This document shows, piece by piece, positions 1-7,574 of a stretch of 64,000 bases of DNA (position 1 is its first letter; every line of letters starts with the position of its first letter). The DNA comes from Desulfuromonas acetexigens (GTDB lineage: Bacteria > Desulfobacterota > Desulfuromonadia > Desulfuromonadales > Trichloromonadaceae), in contig NZ_FOJJ01000034.1 of the NCBI RefSeq assembly GCF_900111775.1, positions 186,001 through 250,000 on the forward strand, written 5' to 3'. The notes under the pieces were generated by a model. That model searched no databases. It had not been told where the DNA came from and was given only the letters and a program-made list of their open reading frames with translations. The position numbers were made by a program, and so were the translations under genes.

Positions 1-1
1 A

Positions 2-892
2 ACTTTTCATGACCACGACGATGTTATGCTTCCTAGCAAAATATCTTCTTGTGTCGAAATTCTAGAAAACAATACTGAATTAGATGGCGTCATAACCATT
101 GCTGAATACATTTCTGAAGACGGCTCCCCTTTGGGAACGAAAACGGCTTTGCCTGATTATATAACAAATAATCCATTTTTTGTCAGAGCTTTTGAGAGAA
201 GCTACATCCCAACATGGGCTATGTTCATGCGAAGGGATATAATCAACAAATTAGAATTCGACGATAACATAAAGATAGGAAACCAGGATGCTGATTTTTT
301 TCTGAGATTGTTGTATCGAAGGCCTCAATTATATTATTTATCAAATCCCCAGAATAGATTCCGCCAAGTATCTAAATCGTTATCAAAAAAATCTACTTCA
401 ACTTGCGAAATATACAAAAAACATAATGATGTAGACATAGCCAAGCTTTACACACAAGCAGGATATTCTAAGGTGGTAATTGACTACGCATTGGCTAAGG
501 CGAATTTATGGCGCGAAAACATTGAATCTGCACTTAACTACATAATATCGGCGCATGAACGTATAAGCGAATTTGACGAAGAAGAAAAAGACAACGTTTA
601 TTTTATATATGCGACTTGCCTTTATCTGAATCAGTTATTTGAGCCATGTTTAGAAATTTTGCAAAAAATTGAAGGTAAATCATTTCGAGCAGAAACTCTG
701 AATAACCAAGGCGTTTGTTGGGCAATTTTCGGCGATCTAACAAAGGCCAGAGATTACTTTGAATCTGCCCTTTCTATCCTGCCAGAGTATATTGATCCCA
801 AAAACAATTTGTTTGCTTTAAATGCTTCGGAGTCAATGCCAGTGCGGCACTTCACAAAATTCCCCCTTAGAAGCGTTTATAAAACAATTTGA
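2..892 (+). CDS. Glycosyltransferase family 2 with C-terminal TPR-like region (5' end outside window)
   Basis: The open frame continues upstream of the first ATG (26) to the window edge, where it reads HDHDDVMLPSKI. That matches the DxD-containing segment in the middle of GT-A family 2 transferases, so only the C-terminal part is seen. A later segment (NQDADFFLRLLYR) fits the usual acceptor-site region. The last third (about residues 150-280) is helical with TPR-like pairs, ending in a FGDLTKARDYFESAL repeat. The family transfers sugars from nucleotide donors at the cytoplasmic membrane face. Acceptor and donor cannot be read from the sequence. It is followed 25 bp later by a radical SAM gene on the same strand. 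Confidence 0.75.
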   Translation, partial: TFHDHDDVMLPSKISSCVEILENNTELDGVITIAEYISEDGSPLGTKTALPDYITNNPFFVRAFERSYIPTWAMFMRRDIINKLEFDDNIKIGNQDADFFLRLLYRRPQLYYLSNPQNRFRQVSKSLSKKSTSTCEIYKKHNDVDIAKLYTQAGYSKVVIDYALAKANLWRENIESALNYIISAHERISEFDEEEKDNVYFIYATCLYLNQLFEPCLEILQKIEGKSFRAETLNNQGVCWAIFGDLTKARDYFESALSILPEYIDPKNNLFALNASESMPVRHFTKFPLRSVYKTI

Positions 893-917
893 CCGTATGT
901 CAAAATGGAGGTTTTAG

Positions 918-2261
918 ATGGTGTCTTTAATGGCGCAACCAAAATGGGGAAACTGGTTTTTACGAAATTTAGAACATATAGATTATCAAGGTGTATTGGA
1001 ACTTACGACATCATGCAATTACCATTGCGCTTATTGCTCTAATGGGAGGGGTAGAGAAGAAGAAGATGTATTAAGACGTGGGCACACCTGCGAAGATATA
1101 GACAAAATCGTAAGTTTTTTTAACAGTAATAAAACTTGGCATATTGTTATCGGTGGTGGTGAAGCATCTATTCATCCGCGGTTTTACGACTTATCGAATA
1201 AATTGTCACATAATCATTACATAAGTGTCTATACCAATCTGTCTCTTGATATTGACCGTCTTTTCAGATCGATATCTTCCGAAAGAATTTTAACAGTGCG
1301 TTGTACGCTCCACAACCTTGAAAAAGAATCGGATTTCTTCAACAAACTTAGACTTCTTAAAGAAGCAGACTTTAATCCGGCTATGGTTTTGGTGGCAACT
1401 CCTGAAAGAATACCCGAGATAGATCGAATTGCTGCAAAGTGCACAGCATTAGAAATTCCTTTTTCGCTTTTCCCCTTGGCTGGCCCGTATTTAGGTAAGA
1501 TATATCCTCGCGATTACGACCAGGATGTTAGGGATTTCCTGCTTGAGCGTCCTTCCTTAGTTCTGTATCCAGGTCATATTGTGAGACTTCTTACGCATAA
1601 AGAGGGCTTGGTTACATCAGGATTCATGTGCACTGCTGGTGCCAATTTTTTCTCAATCCATGCGGAAACAGGGGCAATCAATCGGTGCGAGGGTGTCCAC
1701 CAAAAAATTGGCAACATTTATACTGGACAATTCAGTCCGTTAATCGGTCCCACCATATGCCCATCATCAAGCTGCATTGACTACTGTTACGCCGATAACC
1801 TCGCAGATAACTACGCTTATAATTTTTTCAACGAACCTTTAAGCGAAGCGGAAATGCTCACAAGGTGTCACGCTTTTGCCGATGAATCCATAATGCGACT
1901 TAACAAGACACGTAAAATAACCACCGAACGAGCCCACGAACTAATTGCGGGGAGAAAAACATTATTGTGGGGCAGCGGCATGGCCGGCAGTTTTTTCTTG
2001 CAGGCATATTTGGATACTTACAGCGGGGACAATATCGTCGGCTTTGTCGATACAAACAATGAAAAATGGGGTAAGAATATTAACGGAAAGAAGATTTATG
2101 CGCCACATCAAATAGCCGAAATAGATCCAGATATTGTATTAATCTGCGCACCTGCGTTCGAGGAAGAGATTCTTGAAATGGTTCCACAATGGATTACCCC
2201 TTCTGTTCAGGTGTTTGGCCTCAGTAAAGATGTCACCAATTCTTCATCATATGGTTTCTAA
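918..2261 (+). CDS. Radical SAM protein with auxiliary cysteine region and C-terminal Rossmann-like domain
   Basis: Residues 33-40 carry the CxxxCxxC motif (CNYHCAYC) that binds the SAM-cleaving [4Fe-4S] cluster, followed by a GGGEASIHP segment typical of the SAM-binding barrel. Cysteines between about residues 235 and 290 (FMC, RCEG, CPSSSCIDYC) resemble a SPASM-type auxiliary cluster site. After residue 350 comes a separate domain with LLWGSGMAG and IVGFVDTN motifs, a nucleotide-binding Rossmann-like fold also present at the N-terminus of the next gene product. The start at 918 is set by TGGAGG at 906-911. The substrate is unknown; a role in modifying a sugar or small molecule of the cluster is inferred from neighbours. 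Confidence 0.8.
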   Translation: MVSLMAQPKWGNWFLRNLEHIDYQGVLELTTSCNYHCAYCSNGRGREEEDVLRRGHTCEDIDKIVSFFNSNKTWHIVIGGGEASIHPRFYDLSNKLSHNHYISVYTNLSLDIDRLFRSISSERILTVRCTLHNLEKESDFFNKLRLLKEADFNPAMVLVATPERIPEIDRIAAKCTALEIPFSLFPLAGPYLGKIYPRDYDQDVRDFLLERPSLVLYPGHIVRLLTHKEGLVTSGFMCTAGANFFSIHAETGAINRCEGVHQKIGNIYTGQFSPLIGPTICPSSSCIDYCYADNLADNYAYNFFNEPLSEAEMLTRCHAFADESIMRLNKTRKITTERAHELIAGRKTLLWGSGMAGSFFLQAYLDTYSGDNIVGFVDTNNEKWGKNINGKKIYAPHQIAEIDPDIVLICAPAFEEEILEMVPQWITPSVQVFGLSKDVTNSSSYGF

Positions 2262-2282
2262 GTACAAGGGAGTACAACCCGC

Positions 2283-3416
2283 ATGACAAACGATATTTTT
2301 CAAATGCTGGGCAACAGGGTACTTTCTTATCGCGAGGCCCTAGATTCTTTCGACCGCGCTGTTATTTTTGGGGCAGGTGGTGCCGGGCAGCATGCATGCC
2401 GGTATTTACAGGATAACAACAAAGAAGTGCTTTTTTTCTGCGACAACAGTAAAAACAAAGAAGGGGCGAAGCTTGACAGCATTAAAATCATGCCTCCAGA
2501 AGCACTTCGCAACAATACGGACTTGGTCGTTGTTATAGCTTCAGGGTGGTCTAGAGATATTGCTCTCCAATTGAAGACCTTGGGTGTGAAACGTTATTAC
2601 GACTTTACTGATATAGTGTACCTATACCAACCTGGCGGGATTGAATCTGATATATGGGGCGACCACTTCAACGCCTCGTTAATTAGAGAAAGTTCGGAAC
2701 AGATCGACAAAGTTTATGAATCATTGGCGGATGACGAGTCAAAACACGTGTTCTCTGGAGTTCTCAAATATAGGCTAACAATGGATCCCTCCTTCCTGGA
2801 GATTTCTGCATATCCACAATATTATCATCCGGAAGTTAGGCCCGAGATAAATGATGTCATAGTTGACGCAGGAGCATGGAAAGGTGATGTTTCTATTGAC
2901 TTTGCTAGGTATTTAAAAAACAAATGCAAGATTTATGCATTTGAGCCTTCTGTCGGCAATATCAACGATATGAAACTTGAGATAATAAAAGCGAGTGTAA
3001 AAGATGCTGTAATACCTGTCCACATGGGAGTTTGGGATATTGAAAAGGAGTTTCGACTTAATACACAGGCAGGTTTCGACCAAGGGTTTTATCTTGATGA
3101 GCATGGTGAAGAAGCAATACAGCTTACTAGCTTGAATACTTTTTCAATCACAAACAATATTGATTTCAGTCTCATAAAAATGGATGTAGAAGGTGCTGAA
3201 ATCGAGGCATTGAAAGGTGCCAGCAATATACTTTCCACCAAACATCCACGTTTACAGATTTGTGTTTATCATAAGTCAGAAGATTTGTGGGAAATCCCCC
3301 TCTTTCTTCAACAATATTACCCTAAAGGTAATTTTTATTTTGGTCACCATGGACAACACTTACATGAAAGCGTTTTATATGTCAGCTCTTCTTTGAGTGC
3401 ACATGCAAACATTTGA
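2283..3416 (+). CDS. FkbM-family SAM methyltransferase with N-terminal Rossmann-like domain
   Basis: The first ~110 residues form a small nucleotide-binding-like domain (VIFGAGGAGQHACRYL and a CDNSKNKEG loop), similar to the C-terminal domain of the upstream radical SAM protein. From about residue 190 the FkbM methyltransferase core follows: VDAGAWKGDVSIDFARY is the glycine-rich SAM-binding loop, and IKMDVEGAEIEALKGA is the FkbM signature. Family members O-methylate sugars or polyketides. It lies 21 bp after the radical SAM gene in the same orientation, so the two are likely co-transcribed. The methyl acceptor cannot be deduced. Confidence 0.82.
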   Translation: MTNDIFQMLGNRVLSYREALDSFDRAVIFGAGGAGQHACRYLQDNNKEVLFFCDNSKNKEGAKLDSIKIMPPEALRNNTDLVVVIASGWSRDIALQLKTLGVKRYYDFTDIVYLYQPGGIESDIWGDHFNASLIRESSEQIDKVYESLADDESKHVFSGVLKYRLTMDPSFLEISAYPQYYHPEVRPEINDVIVDAGAWKGDVSIDFARYLKNKCKIYAFEPSVGNINDMKLEIIKASVKDAVIPVHMGVWDIEKEFRLNTQAGFDQGFYLDEHGEEAIQLTSLNTFSITNNIDFSLIKMDVEGAEIEALKGASNILSTKHPRLQICVYHKSEDLWEIPLFLQQYYPKGNFYFGHHGQHLHESVLYVSSSLSAHANI

Positions 3417-3454
3417 GAACCTGATTCGCGCTACGCAACCAAAGGGCAACGATC

Positions 3455-4180
3455 ATGAAAATTGACCAATTATCAAAAGCAATAAATAAAGCAGACCAAT
3501 CATCATTAACAAAAGCACTTCTTTTACTTCTAAGTCCCCACACCACACCAGTATTTGGCTCTGCAAAATCCATAGAGCACGAAGTTGCCGCGATAAGAGC
3601 ATTACAAGAGCTTCAGATTCTGAGTCAAACCCCGGACGAATTTGAACTTGTAATGTCCCTGCGCATCACCAAACAAAAGGCCCGAAATTTATTGTATCAA
3701 TCCGCTCTCCGTCAACCAGTAGATGCAGGGTCAATCAATGCTAATTTGCGCAAACTGTTAAGTAACCCTCGCGTTCTCAAAGAAGACGACAAGATTTATA
3801 TCGAGGTTCCGGATCCTTTTATGATGGACAATCTTCGCCAGCGAGTGCGCCAACTCGGGTTTTTGAGCGATGGTAGCTTTTCTTCATCTGTTGCCAAACT
3901 TTCGACAGCTGCTCTAAGTGCTTTAATAGAAAACCTCATCCCGAAAGAAGAACAGCAGATCATCTCGCAGAAACTGAAGAAACAAGGAATTAAGGGCGAT
4001 GACCTCAGCAGTCTCATTTCTGGTGTGCTGAGTCAACTCGGCAAGAAGGTCGCCGGGGCAGCAGGTGAAAAAATTGCTGAAAACATTGGGGACAAGGTGG
4101 GTGAATTCTTGTTTGAAGGTGCTAAATCAACTTTTGATTGGGTTCACGATGTGTGCTTACGTATGAATGCTAACACATAA
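3455..4180 (+). CDS. Unrecognised 241-aa protein
   Basis: I do not recognise this protein. It is cytoplasmic-looking with no signal peptide or membrane segment. The first ~130 residues look helical and wHTH-like (LRITKQKARNLLYQSAL, then a linker and a basic VRQLGFL region). The last ~60 residues are glycine- and alanine-rich (GKKVAGAAGEKIAENIGDK), as in amphipathic or membrane-associating tails. It lies 38 bp after the FkbM gene and 43 bp before the Fe-alcohol dehydrogenase, all on the plus strand, with the same AT-rich composition. It could be an accessory or regulatory protein of the cluster or an unrelated cargo gene. Confidence 0.6.
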   Translation: MKIDQLSKAINKADQSSLTKALLLLLSPHTTPVFGSAKSIEHEVAAIRALQELQILSQTPDEFELVMSLRITKQKARNLLYQSALRQPVDAGSINANLRKLLSNPRVLKEDDKIYIEVPDPFMMDNLRQRVRQLGFLSDGSFSSSVAKLSTAALSALIENLIPKEEQQIISQKLKKQGIKGDDLSSLISGVLSQLGKKVAGAAGEKIAENIGDKVGEFLFEGAKSTFDWVHDVCLRMNANT

Positions 4181-4223
4181 TACAATACACGACAACTACG
4201 CTATCTACTGATCCAGAGGAACT

Positions 4224-5351
4224 ATGTCAATACGATTGCACATACCAACCTCTATCCATTTCGGCATTGGAGCTATTGATGAACTCGATCCTTACAACGG
4301 ACTTATACTGTTAGTTGTCAGTCCGTCGTTACCGGAAAGGTTAAAATTAGCGCTTGAGGCACGGTTAAAGTGTGCTGGGAATGAAGTTCTGTTATTTAAA
4401 AAACCCGTAGGTGAACCAATTTCTGCGGATATTAATCAATGTTATTCGACGTTACCGAAGAATGTTTCAGCAGTTATCGGGATTGGGGGCGGAAGTGTTC
4501 TTGATTTCGCTAAGGCATTGGCGTTATTGAGTGGTTCTGGTGGTTCAATTCTAGACTACGAATTCGGCCACCGCCAAATTGAACAAGCACTTCCCTTATA
4601 TCTAGCACCAACCACTTGTGGTAGCGGAAGCGAAGTAACTCCTTACGCGGTAATAAACAATAGCAATACCGGTCGAAAATTCACGATAGGGCATCCTAAA
4701 CTTCAGCCAACTCAAGCGGCAATTGATCCATTCTTGTTAAAGACATTGCCTGGTCAAGCACGACTCGTCACTGCCCTCGATGCATTCATTCACTGTCTGG
4801 AGGCTATCCTGACGCGCGCTGATGCGCGACTGGTCGAACCATTTGCCGAGTCAGGGATGGAAATAGGTTGGCGCGTTCTCAAGCACGCCGCCACCGATCA
4901 CCCTACGAACGAACTACTTGAAGATTTGGCGCGTCTTTCTCTTTTTGGTGGTTTGAGCATTGCTCACAGCAGGACAGGCCTTATCCATACTCTCTCGGTG
5001 GCTCTAGCGCCATTCTGTCATACACCGCACGGCCTTCTTAATGCAAAGCTTCTTCCATTTGCTCTCAAGCATAACCTTACTGGTTATAACGGAAAGCTGG
5101 CAGAAATCGTTAGTCGCTGTAGCGGGCTTCCCATCAAGGACGATATTGACGCATGTCAGTGCCTGGAAGATTGGGTGGTCGGTCTTATTGGATTTTCATC
5201 CTGTGAGCTGGCTGCAACCATCCATTCCCATGAGGCTGCGGTTCTAGAAAGATTACTGCAAGATCGTGGCCTTCCGGGAGTTAGCCATGGCCCGATCGAC
5301 GAAGAATCTTTAACAAGATTGGTCTGGAGGATTGCGGATGCGCAGGGATGA
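4224..5351 (+). CDS. Iron-containing (group III) alcohol dehydrogenase, phosphonoacetaldehyde-reductase-like by context
   Basis: This 375-aa protein has the Fe-ADH layout: an N-terminal NAD(P)-binding half with the GIGGGSVLDFAKA loop, then APTTCGSGSE. The metal site follows, with ligand candidates in DAFIHCLE (Asp, His), GLIHTL (His) and TPHG (His), so all four usual metal ligands are present. Members reduce aldehydes to alcohols with NAD(P)H. The next two genes encode the halves of a TPP-dependent 2-oxoacid decarboxylase, so this enzyme would plausibly reduce the aldehyde product. That pairing is known for phosphonopyruvate decarboxylase and phosphonoacetaldehyde reductase, but no PEP mutase gene is in the window. 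It overlaps the next gene by 14 bp. Confidence 0.82.
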   Translation: MSIRLHIPTSIHFGIGAIDELDPYNGLILLVVSPSLPERLKLALEARLKCAGNEVLLFKKPVGEPISADINQCYSTLPKNVSAVIGIGGGSVLDFAKALALLSGSGGSILDYEFGHRQIEQALPLYLAPTTCGSGSEVTPYAVINNSNTGRKFTIGHPKLQPTQAAIDPFLLKTLPGQARLVTALDAFIHCLEAILTRADARLVEPFAESGMEIGWRVLKHAATDHPTNELLEDLARLSLFGGLSIAHSRTGLIHTLSVALAPFCHTPHGLLNAKLLPFALKHNLTGYNGKLAEIVSRCSGLPIKDDIDACQCLEDWVVGLIGFSSCELAATIHSHEAAVLERLLQDRGLPGVSHGPIDEESLTRLVWRIADAQG

Positions 5352-5850
5352 GTTTGGACGTGAACTATTTGATCAAAAATGTACGGCGACCATTTTTGCT
5401 GCGACACTTACCGGTCACTGTGATTGGATTAGTGGCGTTCCTGATAGCGTATTTCGACGGGTATTGCCTGCACTCCCACAATGGTATTTTTCCCCCAGAG
5501 AAAATCACGCTGTTGCGATGGCTTTTGGTGCTCGTCTCGGAGGAAAGAGGCCAGCGGTCCTTATTCAAAACAGCGGGCTTGGCCTTTGTCTCGACGCGCT
5601 CCTCGGCACTTTTAGGCTGTTCGGGCAGGGCATGTTGCTCGTAGTCTCAAACAGGGGGGTACTACCATGGGAAGAGGTTCAGCATAGAGATTGGGGCTTA
5701 ATTACCGAAAACCTTCTCAAAGCTGCTTGCATACCACAAATCGATTTTAACCAAGAAGGGATTGAAGGGCTTAAGCGGGCTGCTAGTCAGGCTGAAGAGG
5801 AAAGAATCATTGTTTCTCTTATACTGCAAAGGGGGAATCTAGATGAATAA
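5338..5850 (+). CDS. TPP-dependent decarboxylase, alpha (PYR-domain) subunit; phosphonopyruvate/sulfopyruvate decarboxylase type
   Basis: The 170-aa protein corresponds to the N-terminal half of phosphonopyruvate and sulfopyruvate decarboxylases. ISGVPDSVF opens the fold, ENHAVAMAFGARLGG holds the glutamate that activates the thiamine ring, and LIQNSGLGLCLDALLG and VVSNRG follow. The ATG at 5338 is preferred over the TTG at 5332 because GGAGG at 5326-5330 gives 7-nt spacing. The cofactor-binding half is the next gene, with an 8-bp overlap, so the two subunits should assemble. The substrate could be phosphonopyruvate, sulfopyruvate or another 3-substituted pyruvate; the sequence alone does not decide. 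Confidence 0.8.
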   Translation: MRRDEFGRELFDQKCTATIFAATLTGHCDWISGVPDSVFRRVLPALPQWYFSPRENHAVAMAFGARLGGKRPAVLIQNSGLGLCLDALLGTFRLFGQGMLLVVSNRGVLPWEEVQHRDWGLITENLLKAACIPQIDFNQEGIEGLKRAASQAEEERIIVSLILQRGNLDE

Positions 5851-6322
5851 CCGGCCAGATACAATACGTGCCATACTCGATGCGCACCCCGATGCTTTTG
5901 TTGTTTTCAGTAACGGCCTTACCTCACGGGAGGCTGCATATTTTCATAGAGAAAATCGGTGCATCTATTTGTTGCATGCCATGGGGGAAGCTCTGGCAGT
6001 TGGCGTAGGTCTTTCTCAGGCATGTTCTAGTCTTGAGATAGTAGTTATTGAGGGTGACGGCAATGCTCTCATGGGATTGGCTGCTTGGAGCCTAATGCCT
6101 GTGCCCAACCTGTATTACTACGTCCTTGACAACGGCAGCTATGAAACTACTGGCGGCCAGAAGTTGCCATCCCTGCCTGTCATTCCCAGCTGGTGCAAGC
6201 TTATGCCTGTGCTACCAGGTAAGGCAGCGGCGACCCCTAACCCCCCCCTCCCTGACGAAATTTGGAACGCCTGCCAGCAGTGGCTGAGAAATCATAGATA
6301 TCTGGAGGAGCCTGCAAAATGA
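5843..6322 (+). CDS. TPP-dependent decarboxylase, beta (PP-domain) subunit
   Basis: This 159-aa protein is the C-terminal, diphosphate-binding half of the decarboxylase. GDGNALMGLAAW followed about 20 residues later by LDNGSYETTGGQ is the GDG...N motif that binds Mg-TPP. HAMGEALAVGVGLS matches the start of the PP domain in phosphonopyruvate decarboxylases. It overlaps the alpha subunit by 8 bp and the NeuB-like gene by 4 bp (ATGA), so translation is likely coupled across all three. Two-gene forms are well known for sulfopyruvate decarboxylase (ComD/ComE), whereas phosphonopyruvate decarboxylase is usually one chain. Confidence 0.82.
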   Translation: MNNRPDTIRAILDAHPDAFVVFSNGLTSREAAYFHRENRCIYLLHAMGEALAVGVGLSQACSSLEIVVIEGDGNALMGLAAWSLMPVPNLYYYVLDNGSYETTGGQKLPSLPVIPSWCKLMPVLPGKAAATPNPPLPDEIWNACQQWLRNHRYLEEPAK

Positions 6323-7389
6323 CTATTCGTACCGTTTTTCCTACTGCAACCGGATCCATTGAAATTGGCGATGGACTGCCAACGCACCTGATCGCCGAAA
6401 TTGGTCTCAATCACAATGGAAGCGAAGAGCTTGCGCGAGACATGATTCGTCAGGCCGCAATTGCCGGCGCAACTTTCGTTAAGTTCCAGAAACGTTCTCC
6501 CGCAGATCTCGCTACAGCTGATTTTCTCGATGCTCCGTTCGAAAAATGTCCTGCAATGGGACGAACCCAGAGGGAAGTCCGTGAGCGATTGGAGCTCCCT
6601 CTGTCGACATATAAGCGCCTACGAGAGTATGCAGAGAGTTTGGGATTAGTTTTCTTTGCTTCTGCCTTTGACTTGCCCAGTTTAGATTTTCTGCTCCATG
6701 CGGGAGTTCAGATAATCAAGATTGCAAGTCATTGTTTTACACACGGCCCTCTCTTGCAACGAATCGCTGAGTTAAATCTTCCAGTCATCGCAAGCATTGG
6801 AGGTACAACAATTGAAGAGCGAGAGAAATCCTTGGATATTCTGCATGATAATCCTCTTGTACTGCTACACTGCGTAAGTTCTTATCCAACTCCAGATACA
6901 ATGGCAACACTGGATACTATCGCGCACATGCGAGAGCGTTATGGCGTGCCAGTCGGATTTTCCAGCCACGAAGTTGGTATTGACCTTTCAGTAGCTTCAT
7001 CGTTGCTCGGTGCTTGTATGATTGAACGGCATTTCACTCTAAACCGAGCCATGATTGGATTGGATCAACCTATCAGTCTCGAACCTCCTGAATTCGCGGA
7101 AATGGCACTCAAAGTGCGACGGTTGAAGGCAGCTCGGGGAATTGCCCAAGGGCTGCATGAAGCCGAAAAAGCTGCTAAGTACGCATACCACGTTGCCGTT
7201 TGCTCATCCGAGCTAATCCCTGCTGGGACAGTAATTAAGCCAGAAATGCTTGTGTGCAAGCAACCACTGGCCGATCCAAAGTGCTTCTTCACCGGACTTG
7301 AACTCGATGTCGTTGTCGGGCAGGTGGCAAAAATCGATTTGGCAGCTGATTCTGCGATCCCCCGTGATGCTGTAGAGAAAAAGCCATGA
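6319..7389 (+). CDS. NeuB-family synthase (N-acetylneuraminate / nonulosonic-acid synthase-like) with SAF domain
   Basis: The barrel part (residues ~20-270) carries IAEIGLNHNGS and FVKFQKR near the N-terminus and VGFSSHEVGI and ERHFTLNR later, all hallmarks of PEP-condensing NeuB/SpsE enzymes. The last ~60 residues form the SAF (antifreeze-like) domain with AGTVIKPEMLVCKQP. Such enzymes condense phosphoenolpyruvate with a sugar to make sialic, legionaminic or pseudaminic acid. Start and stop overlap both neighbours by 4 bp. Its composition is intermediate between the AT-rich left and GC-rich right. The sugar substrate is unknown. Confidence 0.85.
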   Translation: MTIRTVFPTATGSIEIGDGLPTHLIAEIGLNHNGSEELARDMIRQAAIAGATFVKFQKRSPADLATADFLDAPFEKCPAMGRTQREVRERLELPLSTYKRLREYAESLGLVFFASAFDLPSLDFLLHAGVQIIKIASHCFTHGPLLQRIAELNLPVIASIGGTTIEEREKSLDILHDNPLVLLHCVSSYPTPDTMATLDTIAHMRERYGVPVGFSSHEVGIDLSVASSLLGACMIERHFTLNRAMIGLDQPISLEPPEFAEMALKVRRLKAARGIAQGLHEAEKAAKYAYHVAVCSSELIPAGTVIKPEMLVCKQPLADPKCFFTGLELDVVVGQVAKIDLAADSAIPRDAVEKKP

Positions 7390-7574
7390 GAGGACAGACC
7401 ATCTGGATCGTCAGCGGCGGAACTGAGGCGGTCCCGGGAATCCGCCGGGCAAAAGATATGGGACTCCATGTGGTGGTGAGTGATGGGAGCCCGAAGGCTT
7501 CGAGAACTCTCGTCGCGGATAGTTTGGTCATGGCAAGCACACACGACGTGAACGGAGGAATGTTTTTTGTCTGA
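7386..7574 (+). pseudogene. Truncated N-terminus of an ATP-grasp gene (duplicate of the next gene's first ~55 codons)
   Basis: The 62-codon ORF starts inside the NeuB stop codon (ATGA) and encodes IWIVSGGTEAVPGIRRAKDM followed by GLHVVVSD. This aligns with LFFVGGGAEALPGIEKARDL, also followed by GLHVVVSD, at the start of the next protein. The similarity runs to MASTHDV versus VASTYDV and then stops, and the ORF ends nine codons later. It is therefore a remnant of the AT-rich cluster's own ATP-grasp gene, cut where the GC-rich copy begins. Its last codons contain the ribosome-binding site (GGAGGA, 7555-7560) of the intact copy. A residual role in translational coupling is possible. Confidence 0.75.

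Larger units (their letters stand above)
1..7560. other. AT-rich, probably horizontally acquired segment
   Basis: By eye the base composition is clearly lower in GC from the left edge to about 7.4 kb than in everything to the right, with the steepest change across 7386-7570. Codon use in the genes here (many AAA, AAT, TTA) differs from the GC-rich genes that follow. The genes belong to surface-glycan or secondary-metabolite families that are often exchanged between strains. The right edge coincides with a truncated duplicate of the next gene. The left edge lies outside the window. The boundary is an inference from composition. Confidence 0.6.
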
